Shown: piece after piece, positions 19,105 to 27,337 of the stretch
How the letters are laid out: every line of letters starts with the position of its first letter
Position numbering within the stretch: the first letter of the stretch is position 1
NCBI RefSeq assembly: GCF_011742165.1
Contig: NZ_JAAQTO010000069.1
Location: 1 to 40,684, forward strand
DNA: 40,684 nt
From: Billgrantia bachuensis
GTDB taxonomy: Bacteria; Pseudomonadota; Gammaproteobacteria; Pseudomonadales; Halomonadaceae
Direction of reading: 5' to 3'
The notes under the pieces: model-generated
Told to the model about the DNA's origin: nothing
The model's database searches: none
Seen by the model: only the letters and a program-made list of their open reading frames with translations
Translations under genes and position numbers: made by a program

Positions 19105-20270
19105 TACTTGCCCTCCGCTGCCTTGACGACCTGCTGAGCCGCATCGGTCAGACTGGTAGCAGCGATGATGTTCAGACCGCTGGAGGCCAGCTTCTCGGCG
19201 CCCAGCTCGGCGTTGTTACCTTCGAGACGTACCACTACCGGCACGTTGACGCCGACTTGCTCGACGGCACCGATGATGCCCTCGGCGATCATGTCGCAGC
19301 GCACGATACCGCCGAAGATATTGACCAGCACGGCCTTGACGGAATCGTCGGAGAGAATCAGCTTGAAGGCTTCCGCCACGCGCTCCTTGGTCGCACCGCC
19401 GCCCACGTCGAGGAAGTTGGCCGGCTGGCCGCCGTTGAGCTTGATGATGTCCATGGTGCCCATGGCCAGGCCAGCGCCGTTGACCATACAGCCGATGTTG
19501 CCTTCCAGGGCCACGTAGTTCAGTTCCCACGCCGCCGCTTCGGCTTCGCGCTCGTCCTCCTGGGAGGGGTCACGCATCGCCTGCAGGTCCGGATGGCGGT
19601 ACAGGGCGTTGCTGTCCAGGTTGAGCTTGGCGTCGAGGCAGTGCAGGTTGCCTTCGTCGGTGATCACCAGCGGGTTGATCTCGAGCAGCGCCAGGTCCTT
19701 CTCGTGGAACAGGCGCGACAGGCCCAGGAAGATCTTGGTGAACTGCTTGACCTGGTCGCCCTTCAGGCCCAGGGCGAAGGCCAGCTCGCGCGCCTGGTAC
19801 GGCTGCGCGCCGACCAGCGGATCGATCTCGGCCTTGAGGATCTTCTCCGGGGTTTCCTCGGCGACCTTCTCGATCTCGACGCCGCCCTCGGTGGAAGCCA
19901 TGAACACCACGCGACGGGTGGCACGATCGACCACCGCGCCCAGGTAGAGCTCATTGGCGATGTCGGTGCAGTTCTCGACCAGGATCTTGGCAACCGGCTG
20001 ACCGTTCTCGTCGGTCTGGTAGGTCACCAGATTCTTGCCCAGCCACTGCTCGGCGAAGGCCTTGGCTTCTTCCGGGCTCTTGATCAGCTTGACGCCGCCG
20101 GCCTTGCCGCGGCCACCGGCGTGAACCTGGGCCTTGACGACCCACATGTCGCCGCCGATTTTCCTGCAGGCTTCCGCCGCTTCCTCGGGGGTATCGACCG
20201 CAAAGCCCTTGGAAACCGGCAGACCATAATCAGCAAACAGCTGCTTGCCTTGATACTCGTGAAGGTTCAT
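19104..20270 (-). CDS. sucC: Succinyl-CoA synthetase beta subunit (ADP-forming type)
   Basis: 388 residues starting MNLHEYQGKQLFADYGLPVS, the standard start for the family. It shows an ATP-grasp domain (VVKAQVHAGGRGKAGGVKLI), metal and nucleotide residues in ALLEINPLVITDEGNLHCLD, and the C-terminal ligase motif VNIFGGIVRCDMIAEGIIGA. It is the partner of SucD in the TCA cycle. It lies 154 nt after lpd, in a gap that holds a strong hairpin, and overlaps sucD by TAATG. Confidence 0.97.
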   Translation of the reverse strand: MNLHEYQGKQLFADYGLPVSKGFAVDTPEEAAEACRKIGGDMWVVKAQVHAGGRGKAGGVKLIKSPEEAKAFAEQWLGKNLVTYQTDENGQPVAKILVENCTDIANELYLGAVVDRATRRVVFMASTEGGVEIEKVAEETPEKILKAEIDPLVGAQPYQARELAFALGLKGDQVKQFTKIFLGLSRLFHEKDLALLEINPLVITDEGNLHCLDAKLNLDSNALYRHPDLQAMRDPSQEDEREAEAAAWELNYVALEGNIGCMVNGAGLAMGTMDIIKLNGGQPANFLDVGGGATKERVAEAFKLILSDDSVKAVLVNIFGGIVRCDMIAEGIIGAVEQVGVNVPVVVRLEGNNAELGAEKLASSGLNIIAATSLTDAAQQVVKAAEGK

Positions 20271-20380
20271 CGATTCATGCCATTGGTTGCATGTGACTCG
20301 AATGGTAACCGCGAAACACCGCCTGCGACGGTCGTTGTCGGGTCACCCCCGTCCGCCCCCGGTACATGGCCGGGCACGAC

Positions 20381-20402
20381 GCGCCATCCCTCTGGATGGC
20401 GC
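20381..20402 (-). other. Hairpin between lpd and sucC
   Basis: A perfect 9-bp stem GCGCCATCC / GGATGGCGC with a 4-nt loop, 22 nt past the lpd stop. No T-run follows, so partial termination or message processing between lpd and sucC is more likely than a full stop. Confidence 0.5.
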
Positions 20403-20424
20403 TTGTTGTACTGCATGGGCTGGC

Positions 20425-21864
20425 TTACTTGCGCTTCTTGCGGTTGGCCATATGGATGGCATGGCCGTCCACCGCCAGCGCCGCCTCGTGAATCGCTTCG
20501 GAGGTGCTCGGGTGGGCATAGCAGGTCAGCGCCAGGTCCTCGGCGCTGGAGCCGAACTCCATGGCGATTACGCCCTGGGCGATCAATTCGCCGGCATGCT
20601 GGCTGACGATGTGCATGCCCAGGATGCGGTCGGTCTCGGCGTCGGCAATGACCTTGGCCATGCCCTCGGGCGCGTTGTTGGCCAGTGCCCGGCCGTTGGC
20701 CGAGAACGGGAAGCTGCCGGTCTTGACCTCGATGCCCTTGGCCTTGGCCTCCTGCTCGTTCATGCCGACCCAGGCCACTTCCGGCGAAGTGTAGATCACG
20801 CTGGGAATGGCGTCGTAGTTCATCTCGGCCTTGTGGCCGGCGATGATGTCCGCCACCATCACGCCCTCTTCGGAGGCCTTGTGAGCCAGCATCGGGCCGC
20901 GTACGCAGTCGCCGATGGCATAGATGCCCGGCACGCTGGTGCGGCACTGGTCGTCGACGTGGATGAAACCACGCTCGTCCAGGCCAACGCCGACGCCCTC
21001 GTCGACTACGCCCTTGGTGTAAGGGCGGCGGCCAACGCAGACGATCAGCTTGTCGAAGGTCACCTCCTGATCGCCATCTTTGTCGCTGTACTTGACCACC
21101 ACCTCGTTGCCCTTGACCTCGGAGCCGGTGACGCGTGCGCTAAGCTTGATGTCCAGGCCCTGCTTCTTGAGCAGCTTCTGGGTCTCCTTGGCTACATCCT
21201 TGTCCACCATCGGCAGGAAGGTATCCATGGCCTCGAGCACGACGGTCTCGGCGCCCAGGCGGCTCCATACGCTGCCCAGCTCGAGCCCGATCACGCCGGC
21301 GCCGATCACGCCAAGTCGCTTCGGCACTTCGGTGAACTCAAGCGCACCGGTGGAGGTAACGACGATGTCCTCGTGCAGCGGGGTCGGCGGAATCTCTACC
21401 GGCACCGAACCCGCGGCAATGACGATGTTGTCGGCTTCATAGGTCGCCGTCTCGCCGTCATGGCCGGTGACTTCGACCTTCTTGGTGCCGACCACCTTGC
21501 CGGTGCCGTCGATTGCGGTGACGCCGTTGGCCTTGAACAGCGCGCTGATACCGCCCACGTTCTTGGCGATGACGGAGTTCTTGAACTCCAGCATCTTGGC
21601 CACGTTGGCCTTGGGTGCTTCGAGATCGATGCCGATCTCGGCGAAGTGATCGCGCGCCTCGACGAACTTGTGGGACGTCTCGAGCAGCGCCTTGGAGGGG
21701 ATGCAGCCCACGTTCAGGCAGGTACCGCCATGCACGGTCTTGCCTTCCTTGTTGACCCATTTCTCGACGCAGGCAGTCTTCAGCCCCAACTGGGCGGCAC
21801 GGATGGCGGCTACGTAGCCCCCGGGGCCCGCACCGATGACGATCACATCAAATTTATCGGCCAT
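20425..21864 (-). CDS. lpd: Dihydrolipoyl dehydrogenase (E3)
   Basis: 479 residues. It shows the FAD-binding glycine motif VIVIGAGPGGYVAAIRAAQL, the redox-active disulfide Cys49/Cys54 in GGTCLNVGCIPSK, the NAD-binding GVIGAGVIGLELGSVW, and the C-terminal His-Glu region CYAHPSTSEAIHEAALAVDG. It reoxidises the lipoyl groups of SucB and passes electrons to NAD. Its place directly after sucAB (51 nt) marks it as the E3 of the 2-oxoglutarate dehydrogenase complex; it may also serve other dehydrogenases. Confidence 0.97.
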   Translation of the reverse strand: MADKFDVIVIGAGPGGYVAAIRAAQLGLKTACVEKWVNKEGKTVHGGTCLNVGCIPSKALLETSHKFVEARDHFAEIGIDLEAPKANVAKMLEFKNSVIAKNVGGISALFKANGVTAIDGTGKVVGTKKVEVTGHDGETATYEADNIVIAAGSVPVEIPPTPLHEDIVVTSTGALEFTEVPKRLGVIGAGVIGLELGSVWSRLGAETVVLEAMDTFLPMVDKDVAKETQKLLKKQGLDIKLSARVTGSEVKGNEVVVKYSDKDGDQEVTFDKLIVCVGRRPYTKGVVDEGVGVGLDERGFIHVDDQCRTSVPGIYAIGDCVRGPMLAHKASEEGVMVADIIAGHKAEMNYDAIPSVIYTSPEVAWVGMNEQEAKAKGIEVKTGSFPFSANGRALANNAPEGMAKVIADAETDRILGMHIVSQHAGELIAQGVIAMEFGSSAEDLALTCYAHPSTSEAIHEAALAVDGHAIHMANRKKRK

Positions 21865-21915
21865 GTGGTTTTCCTGTTGATCGGTTCGCGTTTGAGTCCG
21901 TTGATTCGGGCGCCA

Positions 21916-23487
21916 TCAGATATCCAGCAACAGGCGCGCCGGATCCTCGAGCAGCTCCTTGATGGTGACCAGGAACTGCACCGCATCCTTGCCGTCGATC
22001 ATACGGTGATCGTATGACAGGGCCAGGTACATCATTGGGCGGATCTCGACCTTGCCGTTGACGGCCATGGGACGCTCCTGGATCTTGTGCATGCCCAGGA
22101 TGGCGGTCTGCGGCGGGTTGATGATCGGCGTCGACATCAGCGAGCCGAAGATGCCGCCGTTGGTGATGGTGAAGGTACCGCCCTGCATCTCGTCGATGCC
22201 GAGCTTGCCATCACGTGCGCGCTTGCCGAAGTCGACGATGCCCTTCTCGACGTCGGCGATCTTCATGCTGTCGGTATCGCGCAGCACCGGTACCACCAGG
22301 CCACGGTCGGTGGACACCGCCACGCCGATGTCCTGGTAGCCGTGGTAGACGATGTCGGTGCCGTCGATGGAGGCATTGACGTCAGGGAAGCGCTTGAGCG
22401 CCTCGGCGGCCGCCTTGACGAAGAAGCCCATGAAGCCGAGCTTGACGTCGTGGGCCTTGAGGAAGGTGTCCTTGTACTGTGCGCGCAGCTCCATCACCGC
22501 GCCCATGTCCACCTCGTTGTAGGTGGTGAGCATGGCGGCGGTCTGCTGGGCCTGGACCAGGCGCTTGGCGATGGTCTGGCGCAGGCGGCTCATCGGCACG
22601 CGCTTCTCGGGACGCTCGCCCTCGACGACTGGCGCGGCAGCGGCGGCCTGCTTGGGTGCGGCGGCCGGGGTGGCAGCGCTCTTCTTGGCCGTACCGGCCT
22701 GAACGGCGCGCTGCACGTCCTCCTTGAGGATGCGACCGCCCTTGCCGGTACCGTCGATCTTGCTGACGTCGAGGTCATGCTCGGCAACCATCTTGCGCGC
22801 CGCCGGCGCCAGGATCTTGTCGCCGACCTTCTCATCGCCGGAGCCGTCGTCGGCGGAAGCCGCGGGTGTTTCATCTGCCGCAGTAGCGGCGCCGCCCGCC
22901 CCCTCGGTGAAGATCGCCAACACGGCTTCGGACTCGACCTGGCTGCCCTCTTCCACCTTGATCTCGGCGATGGCGCCGTCAGCCGGTGCAACCACTTCGA
23001 GCACCACCTTGTCGGTCTCGATATCGGCCAGCACTTCGTCGCGCTTCACCGCCTCGCCGACCTGCTTGTGCCAGGTGGCCACGGTGCCTTCCTGGATCGA
23101 CTCGGGGAAGGTCGGTGCCTTCACCTCATGGGACTTGCCGCCAGCGGCAGGCGCCGCCTTGGTCTCGCTCTTGGCTTCGCTCTTCGGCTCGGCCTTGGCG
23201 TCGGCCTTCTCGCTGCTTTTCTCGCTCTTCTTCTCGCCGCCCTTGGCGGCGCCTTCCCCGATCCTGCCCAGCACCTGCTCGGACTGCACGGTGTCGCCCT
23301 CTTCCGCCAGCACCTCGGAGAGGGTGCCGGCTTCGGGCGCCACCACCTCGAGCACCACCTTGTCCGTTTCGATCTCGACGATCAGCTCATCGCGCTCGAC
23401 ACTGTCCCCCGGCTTCTTGTGCCAGGCCGCCACGCTGCCTTCGGCAACGGATTCCGGAAAGGTGGGCGCTTTGATCTCGGTAGCCAT
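21916..23487 (-). CDS. sucB: 2-oxoglutarate dehydrogenase E2 (dihydrolipoyl succinyltransferase) with two lipoyl domains
   Basis: 523 residues, longer than the roughly 400 of the E. coli enzyme because it has two lipoyl domains. Domain 1 (about 3-77) has the lipoyl Lys43 and domain 2 (about 120-194) has Lys160, both in the sequence ETDKVVLEVVAP. A Lys/Glu/Ala-rich linker (about 80-118) joins them. A peripheral-subunit binding domain follows (about 223-262, ILAPAARKMVAEHDLDVSKI). The catalytic domain ends with His494 in SYDHRMIDGKDAVQF. It transfers the succinyl group from SucA to CoA and forms the core of the complex. It lies 42 nt after sucA and 51 nt before lpd. Confidence 0.96.
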   Translation of the reverse strand: MATEIKAPTFPESVAEGSVAAWHKKPGDSVERDELIVEIETDKVVLEVVAPEAGTLSEVLAEEGDTVQSEQVLGRIGEGAAKGGEKKSEKSSEKADAKAEPKSEAKSETKAAPAAGGKSHEVKAPTFPESIQEGTVATWHKQVGEAVKRDEVLADIETDKVVLEVVAPADGAIAEIKVEEGSQVESEAVLAIFTEGAGGAATAADETPAASADDGSGDEKVGDKILAPAARKMVAEHDLDVSKIDGTGKGGRILKEDVQRAVQAGTAKKSAATPAAAPKQAAAAAPVVEGERPEKRVPMSRLRQTIAKRLVQAQQTAAMLTTYNEVDMGAVMELRAQYKDTFLKAHDVKLGFMGFFVKAAAEALKRFPDVNASIDGTDIVYHGYQDIGVAVSTDRGLVVPVLRDTDSMKIADVEKGIVDFGKRARDGKLGIDEMQGGTFTITNGGIFGSLMSTPIINPPQTAILGMHKIQERPMAVNGKVEIRPMMYLALSYDHRMIDGKDAVQFLVTIKELLEDPARLLLDI

Positions 23488-23529
23488 GTCGTTTCCCTTG
23501 TATGTTCTCTCTCGTCCCGGTGGGTCGCC

Positions 23530-26364
23530 TCAAAGATTGAAGGCGTCTTCCACCAGCTGGCGCTGCTGTTCGGTATGCACGGACATGTAGCCCGCCGCGG
23601 GTGCTGCCGATGCCGGGCGACCGGCGAACTTGAGCTCGCCGCCCAGGCCGGCCTTGAGCATGTCGGCCACGGTCCGCATGTGATGCTGGCTCGAATACCA
23701 GGCGCCCTGATTGAGCGGCTCCTCCTGACACCACACCACGCTCTCGAGGTTGGCGTAGTCCTTGAGCGCCTCGAAGAGCTCCTCCTTGGGGAAGGGGTAG
23801 AGCTGCTCGATGCGCACGATGGCGGTGTCTTCGCGCTCGTTCTCGGCGCGCCATGCTGCCAGGTCGTAGTAGACCTTGCCGGCACACATGACGACGCGCT
23901 TGACCTTCTGGGCCTCGAGGTTGCCCTGATCCGCCAGCACCATGTGGAAATGACCGTTGGCCAGATCGTCGAGGCTGGAAGTCGCCTCCTTGTGACGCAG
24001 CAGGCTCTTGGGCGACATCACCACCAAGGGCTTTCTCAGCGGACGGATCACCTGGCGCCGCAGCAGATGGAAGATCTGCGCCGGCGTGGTGGGCACGCAG
24101 ACCTGCATGTTGTGCTCGGCGCACATCTGCAGGAAACGCTCGAGGCGTGCGGAAGAGTGCTCCGGCCCCTGGCCCTCGTAGCCGTGCGGCAGCAGCATGG
24201 TCAGGCCGCACAATCGGCCCCACTTGGTCTCGCCCGACGAGATGAACTGGTCGACCACCACCTGCGCGCCGTTGAAGAAGTCGCCGAACTGCGCTTCCCA
24301 GATCACCAGGTCGTTGGGGGCCGTGGTGGAGTAACCGTATTCGTACGCCAGCACCGCCTCCTCGGAGAGGAAGGAGTCGTGGATGGTGAAGCGCGGCTGG
24401 CCGTCGGACATGTGCTGCAGCGGCACGTAAGTGGAACCGTCCTTCTGGTTGTGCACTACCGCATGGCGGTGAGAGAAGGTACCGCGTCCCACGTCCTGGC
24501 CGGTGATGCGTACCGGATGGCCCTCGTCGAGCAGGGTGGCGTAGGCCAGGGTTTCGGCGAAGCCCCAGTTAAGGCCCAGACCGCCGGCCTGCATCTTGCG
24601 GCGGTCCTCGTAGATCTTGGCCACCTGGCGCTGGACCTCGACGCCGTCGGGAATTTCGCACATGCGCGCGGCGAGCCGCTGCAGGCGCTTCATCTCGACG
24701 CTGGTGTCGGCGTAACCGCTCCACTCATGGCCGAGGTAGGGCTTCCAGTCGACGAACAGCGAGGTATTGGGCTCCTGCACCAGGGCGTTGGCCACGTGGT
24801 TGCCGGCCATCAGGTCCTCGCGGTAGGTCTCGATCATCGCCTTGGCCTCGTCCTCCGTGACCACGCCCTGCTCTACCAGGCGCTGGACATAGAGAGTCCG
24901 CGAGGAAGGATGATCCTTGATCTTGCGGTACATCAGCGGCTGGGTGCCGGATGGCTCGTCGGCCTCGTTGTGGCCGCGGCGACGGTAGCAGACCAGGTCG
25001 ATGACCACGTCCTTCTTGAACTGCTGGCGATAGTCCAGTGCCACCTGAGTCGCGTGCAGCACGGCATCCGGATCGTCGCCGTTGACGTGAAAGATCGGTG
25101 CCTGGACCATCTTGGCGATATCGGTGCAGTACTCGGTGGAGCGCGTGTCCTGCGGGTGCGAGGTGGTGAAGCCGACCTGGTTGTTGATGACGATGTGCAC
25201 CGTACCGCCGGTCTTGTAGGCGCGGGTCTGGGACATCTGGAATGTCTCCATGACCACGCCCTGGCCGGCGAAGGCCGCATCGCCATGCACGTTGATCGGC
25301 AGGACCTTGGTGCCTTCGAAATCGTCGCGGCGATCCTGGCGGGCACGCACCGAGCCCTCGACCACCGGCGATACGATCTCCAGGTGGGAGGGGTTGAAGG
25401 CCAAGGCCAGGTGGACCTCGCCCCCCGGTGTCATGACGTTGGAGCTGAAGCCCTGATGGTACTTGACGTCGCCCGAGCCGCGCTCGATCAGCTTCTTGCC
25501 GTCGAACTCGTCGATCAGTTCGGAAGGGTTCTTGCCAAGGATGTTGACCAGCAGGTTGAGGCGGCCACGGTGGGCCATGCCGATGACCATCTCCTTGATG
25601 CCGTAGCCACCACCACGCTGAATCAGCTCGTCCATCATGGGGATGAACGACTCACCACCCTCGAGGCCGAAGCGCTTGGTGCCCGGGTACTTGGAGGCCA
25701 GATAATTCTCCAGGCCCTCCGCGGCGGTCAGGCGCTCCAGCAGGTGCTTGCGCACCTCGTTACTGTACTTCGGCGCCGAGCGCACCGATTCGAAGCGCTG
25801 CTGCAGCCAGCGCTTCTCCTCGGTATCGACGATGTGCATGATCTCGCAGCCGATCGAACGGCAGTAGGTCTGCTCCAGCGCCTCGACGATCTTGCGCAGC
25901 GGTGCCTTGTCGATCCCCAGAAAGAAAGAGCCGGTCTGGAATTCGGTATCCAGATCGGCCGGTGAAAGCTGGTGGAAGGAGAGGTCGAGGTCGGGAATGG
26001 GAGCTTGGCTGCGCAGCTTGAGCGGGTCGATGTCGGCTTTCTGATGCCCCCGGAAGCGGTAGGCGTTGATCAACTGCAACACCTTGACCTGCTTCTTGCT
26101 CTCGCCACTGTCGGCGGCGGCTGCAGCGATGGTCGTCCGACGCGCACGGGCCAACTGCTGGAACTGATCGCGCACGGGGCTGAGGGGGACATCGTGGGAG
26201 GCGCTGCCATCGACGCTCGGCAGCTGATCGAAGTAGGTTCGCCATTCTTCGGGCACGGAACCTGGGTCGGCGAGGTATTGCTCGTAGAGCGCTTCCACAT
26301 AGTGAACGTTGCTGCCGCTCACGTGGGAGCTGTTCCACATCAACTCCATTATGCCTTGTTGCAT
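23530..26364 (-). CDS. sucA: 2-oxoglutarate dehydrogenase E1
   Basis: 944 residues. The start MQQGIMELMWNSSHVSGSNV matches the start pattern of Pseudomonas SucA, which supports 26364 over the next ATG at 26349. Visible are the N-terminal LYEQYLADPGSVPEEWRTYF, the thiamine-diphosphate region VIGMAHRGRLNLLVNILGK, the metal-binding GDGDPDAV-like HVNGDDPDAVLHATQ, and the C-terminal PMA-type GEHSSARLERFL region. It decarboxylates 2-oxoglutarate and passes the succinyl group to the lipoyl arms of SucB. The 254-nt gap to sdhB has two hairpins, so it may have a promoter or processing site of its own. Confidence 0.96.
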   Translation of the reverse strand: MQQGIMELMWNSSHVSGSNVHYVEALYEQYLADPGSVPEEWRTYFDQLPSVDGSASHDVPLSPVRDQFQQLARARRTTIAAAAADSGESKKQVKVLQLINAYRFRGHQKADIDPLKLRSQAPIPDLDLSFHQLSPADLDTEFQTGSFFLGIDKAPLRKIVEALEQTYCRSIGCEIMHIVDTEEKRWLQQRFESVRSAPKYSNEVRKHLLERLTAAEGLENYLASKYPGTKRFGLEGGESFIPMMDELIQRGGGYGIKEMVIGMAHRGRLNLLVNILGKNPSELIDEFDGKKLIERGSGDVKYHQGFSSNVMTPGGEVHLALAFNPSHLEIVSPVVEGSVRARQDRRDDFEGTKVLPINVHGDAAFAGQGVVMETFQMSQTRAYKTGGTVHIVINNQVGFTTSHPQDTRSTEYCTDIAKMVQAPIFHVNGDDPDAVLHATQVALDYRQQFKKDVVIDLVCYRRRGHNEADEPSGTQPLMYRKIKDHPSSRTLYVQRLVEQGVVTEDEAKAMIETYREDLMAGNHVANALVQEPNTSLFVDWKPYLGHEWSGYADTSVEMKRLQRLAARMCEIPDGVEVQRQVAKIYEDRRKMQAGGLGLNWGFAETLAYATLLDEGHPVRITGQDVGRGTFSHRHAVVHNQKDGSTYVPLQHMSDGQPRFTIHDSFLSEEAVLAYEYGYSTTAPNDLVIWEAQFGDFFNGAQVVVDQFISSGETKWGRLCGLTMLLPHGYEGQGPEHSSARLERFLQMCAEHNMQVCVPTTPAQIFHLLRRQVIRPLRKPLVVMSPKSLLRHKEATSSLDDLANGHFHMVLADQGNLEAQKVKRVVMCAGKVYYDLAAWRAENEREDTAIVRIEQLYPFPKEELFEALKDYANLESVVWCQEEPLNQGAWYSSQHHMRTVADMLKAGLGGELKFAGRPASAAPAAGYMSVHTEQQRQLVEDAFNL

Positions 26365-26509
26365 CTCTCGGTCACCCTACACTGATGGGGTGTTGTCGGC
26401 GCCGTTGCGGGCCAGCCGCGACGGCTTGGCTGGTGCCCCTGCCGGTGGGGGCATCTTCTCTTCCCGGCGGTTCCGGCCGCGAAGCCGGAATCCTTGCGAT
26501 TCATGCTCA

Positions 26510-26580
26510 AGAGCCGGTACCTGTGGCACCGGCTCTCTTGCTGTTGTCAGCGAGCCGACCGCGACATGACGTCGCGGTCG
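26510..26580. other. Two hairpins between sdhB and sucA
   Basis: Hairpin one has arms AGAGCCGGT (26510-26518) and ACCGGCTCT (26528-26536). Hairpin two has arms CGACCGCGAC (26556-26565) and GTCGCGGTCG (26571-26580). Neither has a clear T-run. The 254-nt gap otherwise shows no gene. The hairpins may act as partial terminators or processing sites between the sdh and suc parts. Confidence 0.45.
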
Positions 26581-26618
26581 CACTGCGGCCAGTATGATAG
26601 CAAGCTACGCGCCACGAT

Positions 26619-27323
26619 TTAAGTGGCATTCGCCAGCAGCATGTCGCGAATCTTGCCGATCGCCCGCGTCGGGTTGAGCCCCTTCGGACATACCGCGACG
26701 CAGTTCATGATGCCGCGGCAGCGGAACACGCTGAACGGATCCTCCAGCTCGGCCAGGCGCTCGCGAGTCGCAGTGTCACGCGAATCCGCCAGGAAGCGGT
26801 AGGACTGCAGCAGGCCGGCCGGGCCGACGAACTTGTCCGGGTTCCACCAGAATGACGGACAGGAGGTCGAGCAGCAGGCGCACAGGATGCACTCGTAGAG
26901 CCCGTCGAGCTTGTCGCGATCCTCCGGCGACTGCAGGCGCTCGATGGCCGGGGCCGGCTCATCGTTCTGCAGGTACGGCTGGATGCGTTCGTACTGCTTG
27001 TAGAACAGTCCCATGTCGACCACCAGGTCGCGCACCACCGGCAGGCCCGGCAGCGGACGCAGCACCAGCTTGTTGTCCTTGACCACGTCGGATATCGAAG
27101 TGATGCAGGCCAGGCCGTTCTTGCCGTTCATGTTCATGCCGTCGGAACCGCATACGCCCTCGCGGCAACTGCGACGGAAGGCCAGGGTGGTGTCCTCGGC
27201 CTTGAGCATCTCCAGTACGTTCAGGACCATCAGGTCGCGGCCCTGGGTGTCGAGCTGGTACTCCTGCATGTAGGGCGCGGAGTCGGTTTCCGGGTTGTAG
27301 CGGTAAATGGATACCTGAAGCAT
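26619..27323 (-). CDS. sdhB: Succinate dehydrogenase iron-sulfur subunit
   Basis: 234 residues. The N-terminal ferredoxin part has the [2Fe-2S] cysteines in FRRSCREGVCGSDGMNMNGK and in GLACIT. The C-terminal part has ILCACCSTSCPSFWWNPD and FRCRGIMNCVAVCPKGLNP for the [4Fe-4S] and [3Fe-4S] clusters. It carries electrons from SdhA to the quinone site at the inner membrane. GGGGGAGT lies just upstream of the ATG. The gap to sdhA is 14 nt. Confidence 0.97.
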   Translation of the reverse strand: MLQVSIYRYNPETDSAPYMQEYQLDTQGRDLMVLNVLEMLKAEDTTLAFRRSCREGVCGSDGMNMNGKNGLACITSISDVVKDNKLVLRPLPGLPVVRDLVVDMGLFYKQYERIQPYLQNDEPAPAIERLQSPEDRDKLDGLYECILCACCSTSCPSFWWNPDKFVGPAGLLQSYRFLADSRDTATRERLAELEDPFSVFRCRGIMNCVAVCPKGLNPTRAIGKIRDMLLANAT

Positions 27324-27337
27324 CTCGTGACTCCCCC

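Noticed and set aside
22087..25965. 1292-codon open frame on the plus strand
   Set aside because: It is antisense to sucB and sucA, which show full catalytic motifs. In high-GC DNA such long shadow frames are common, and its residues match no domain.
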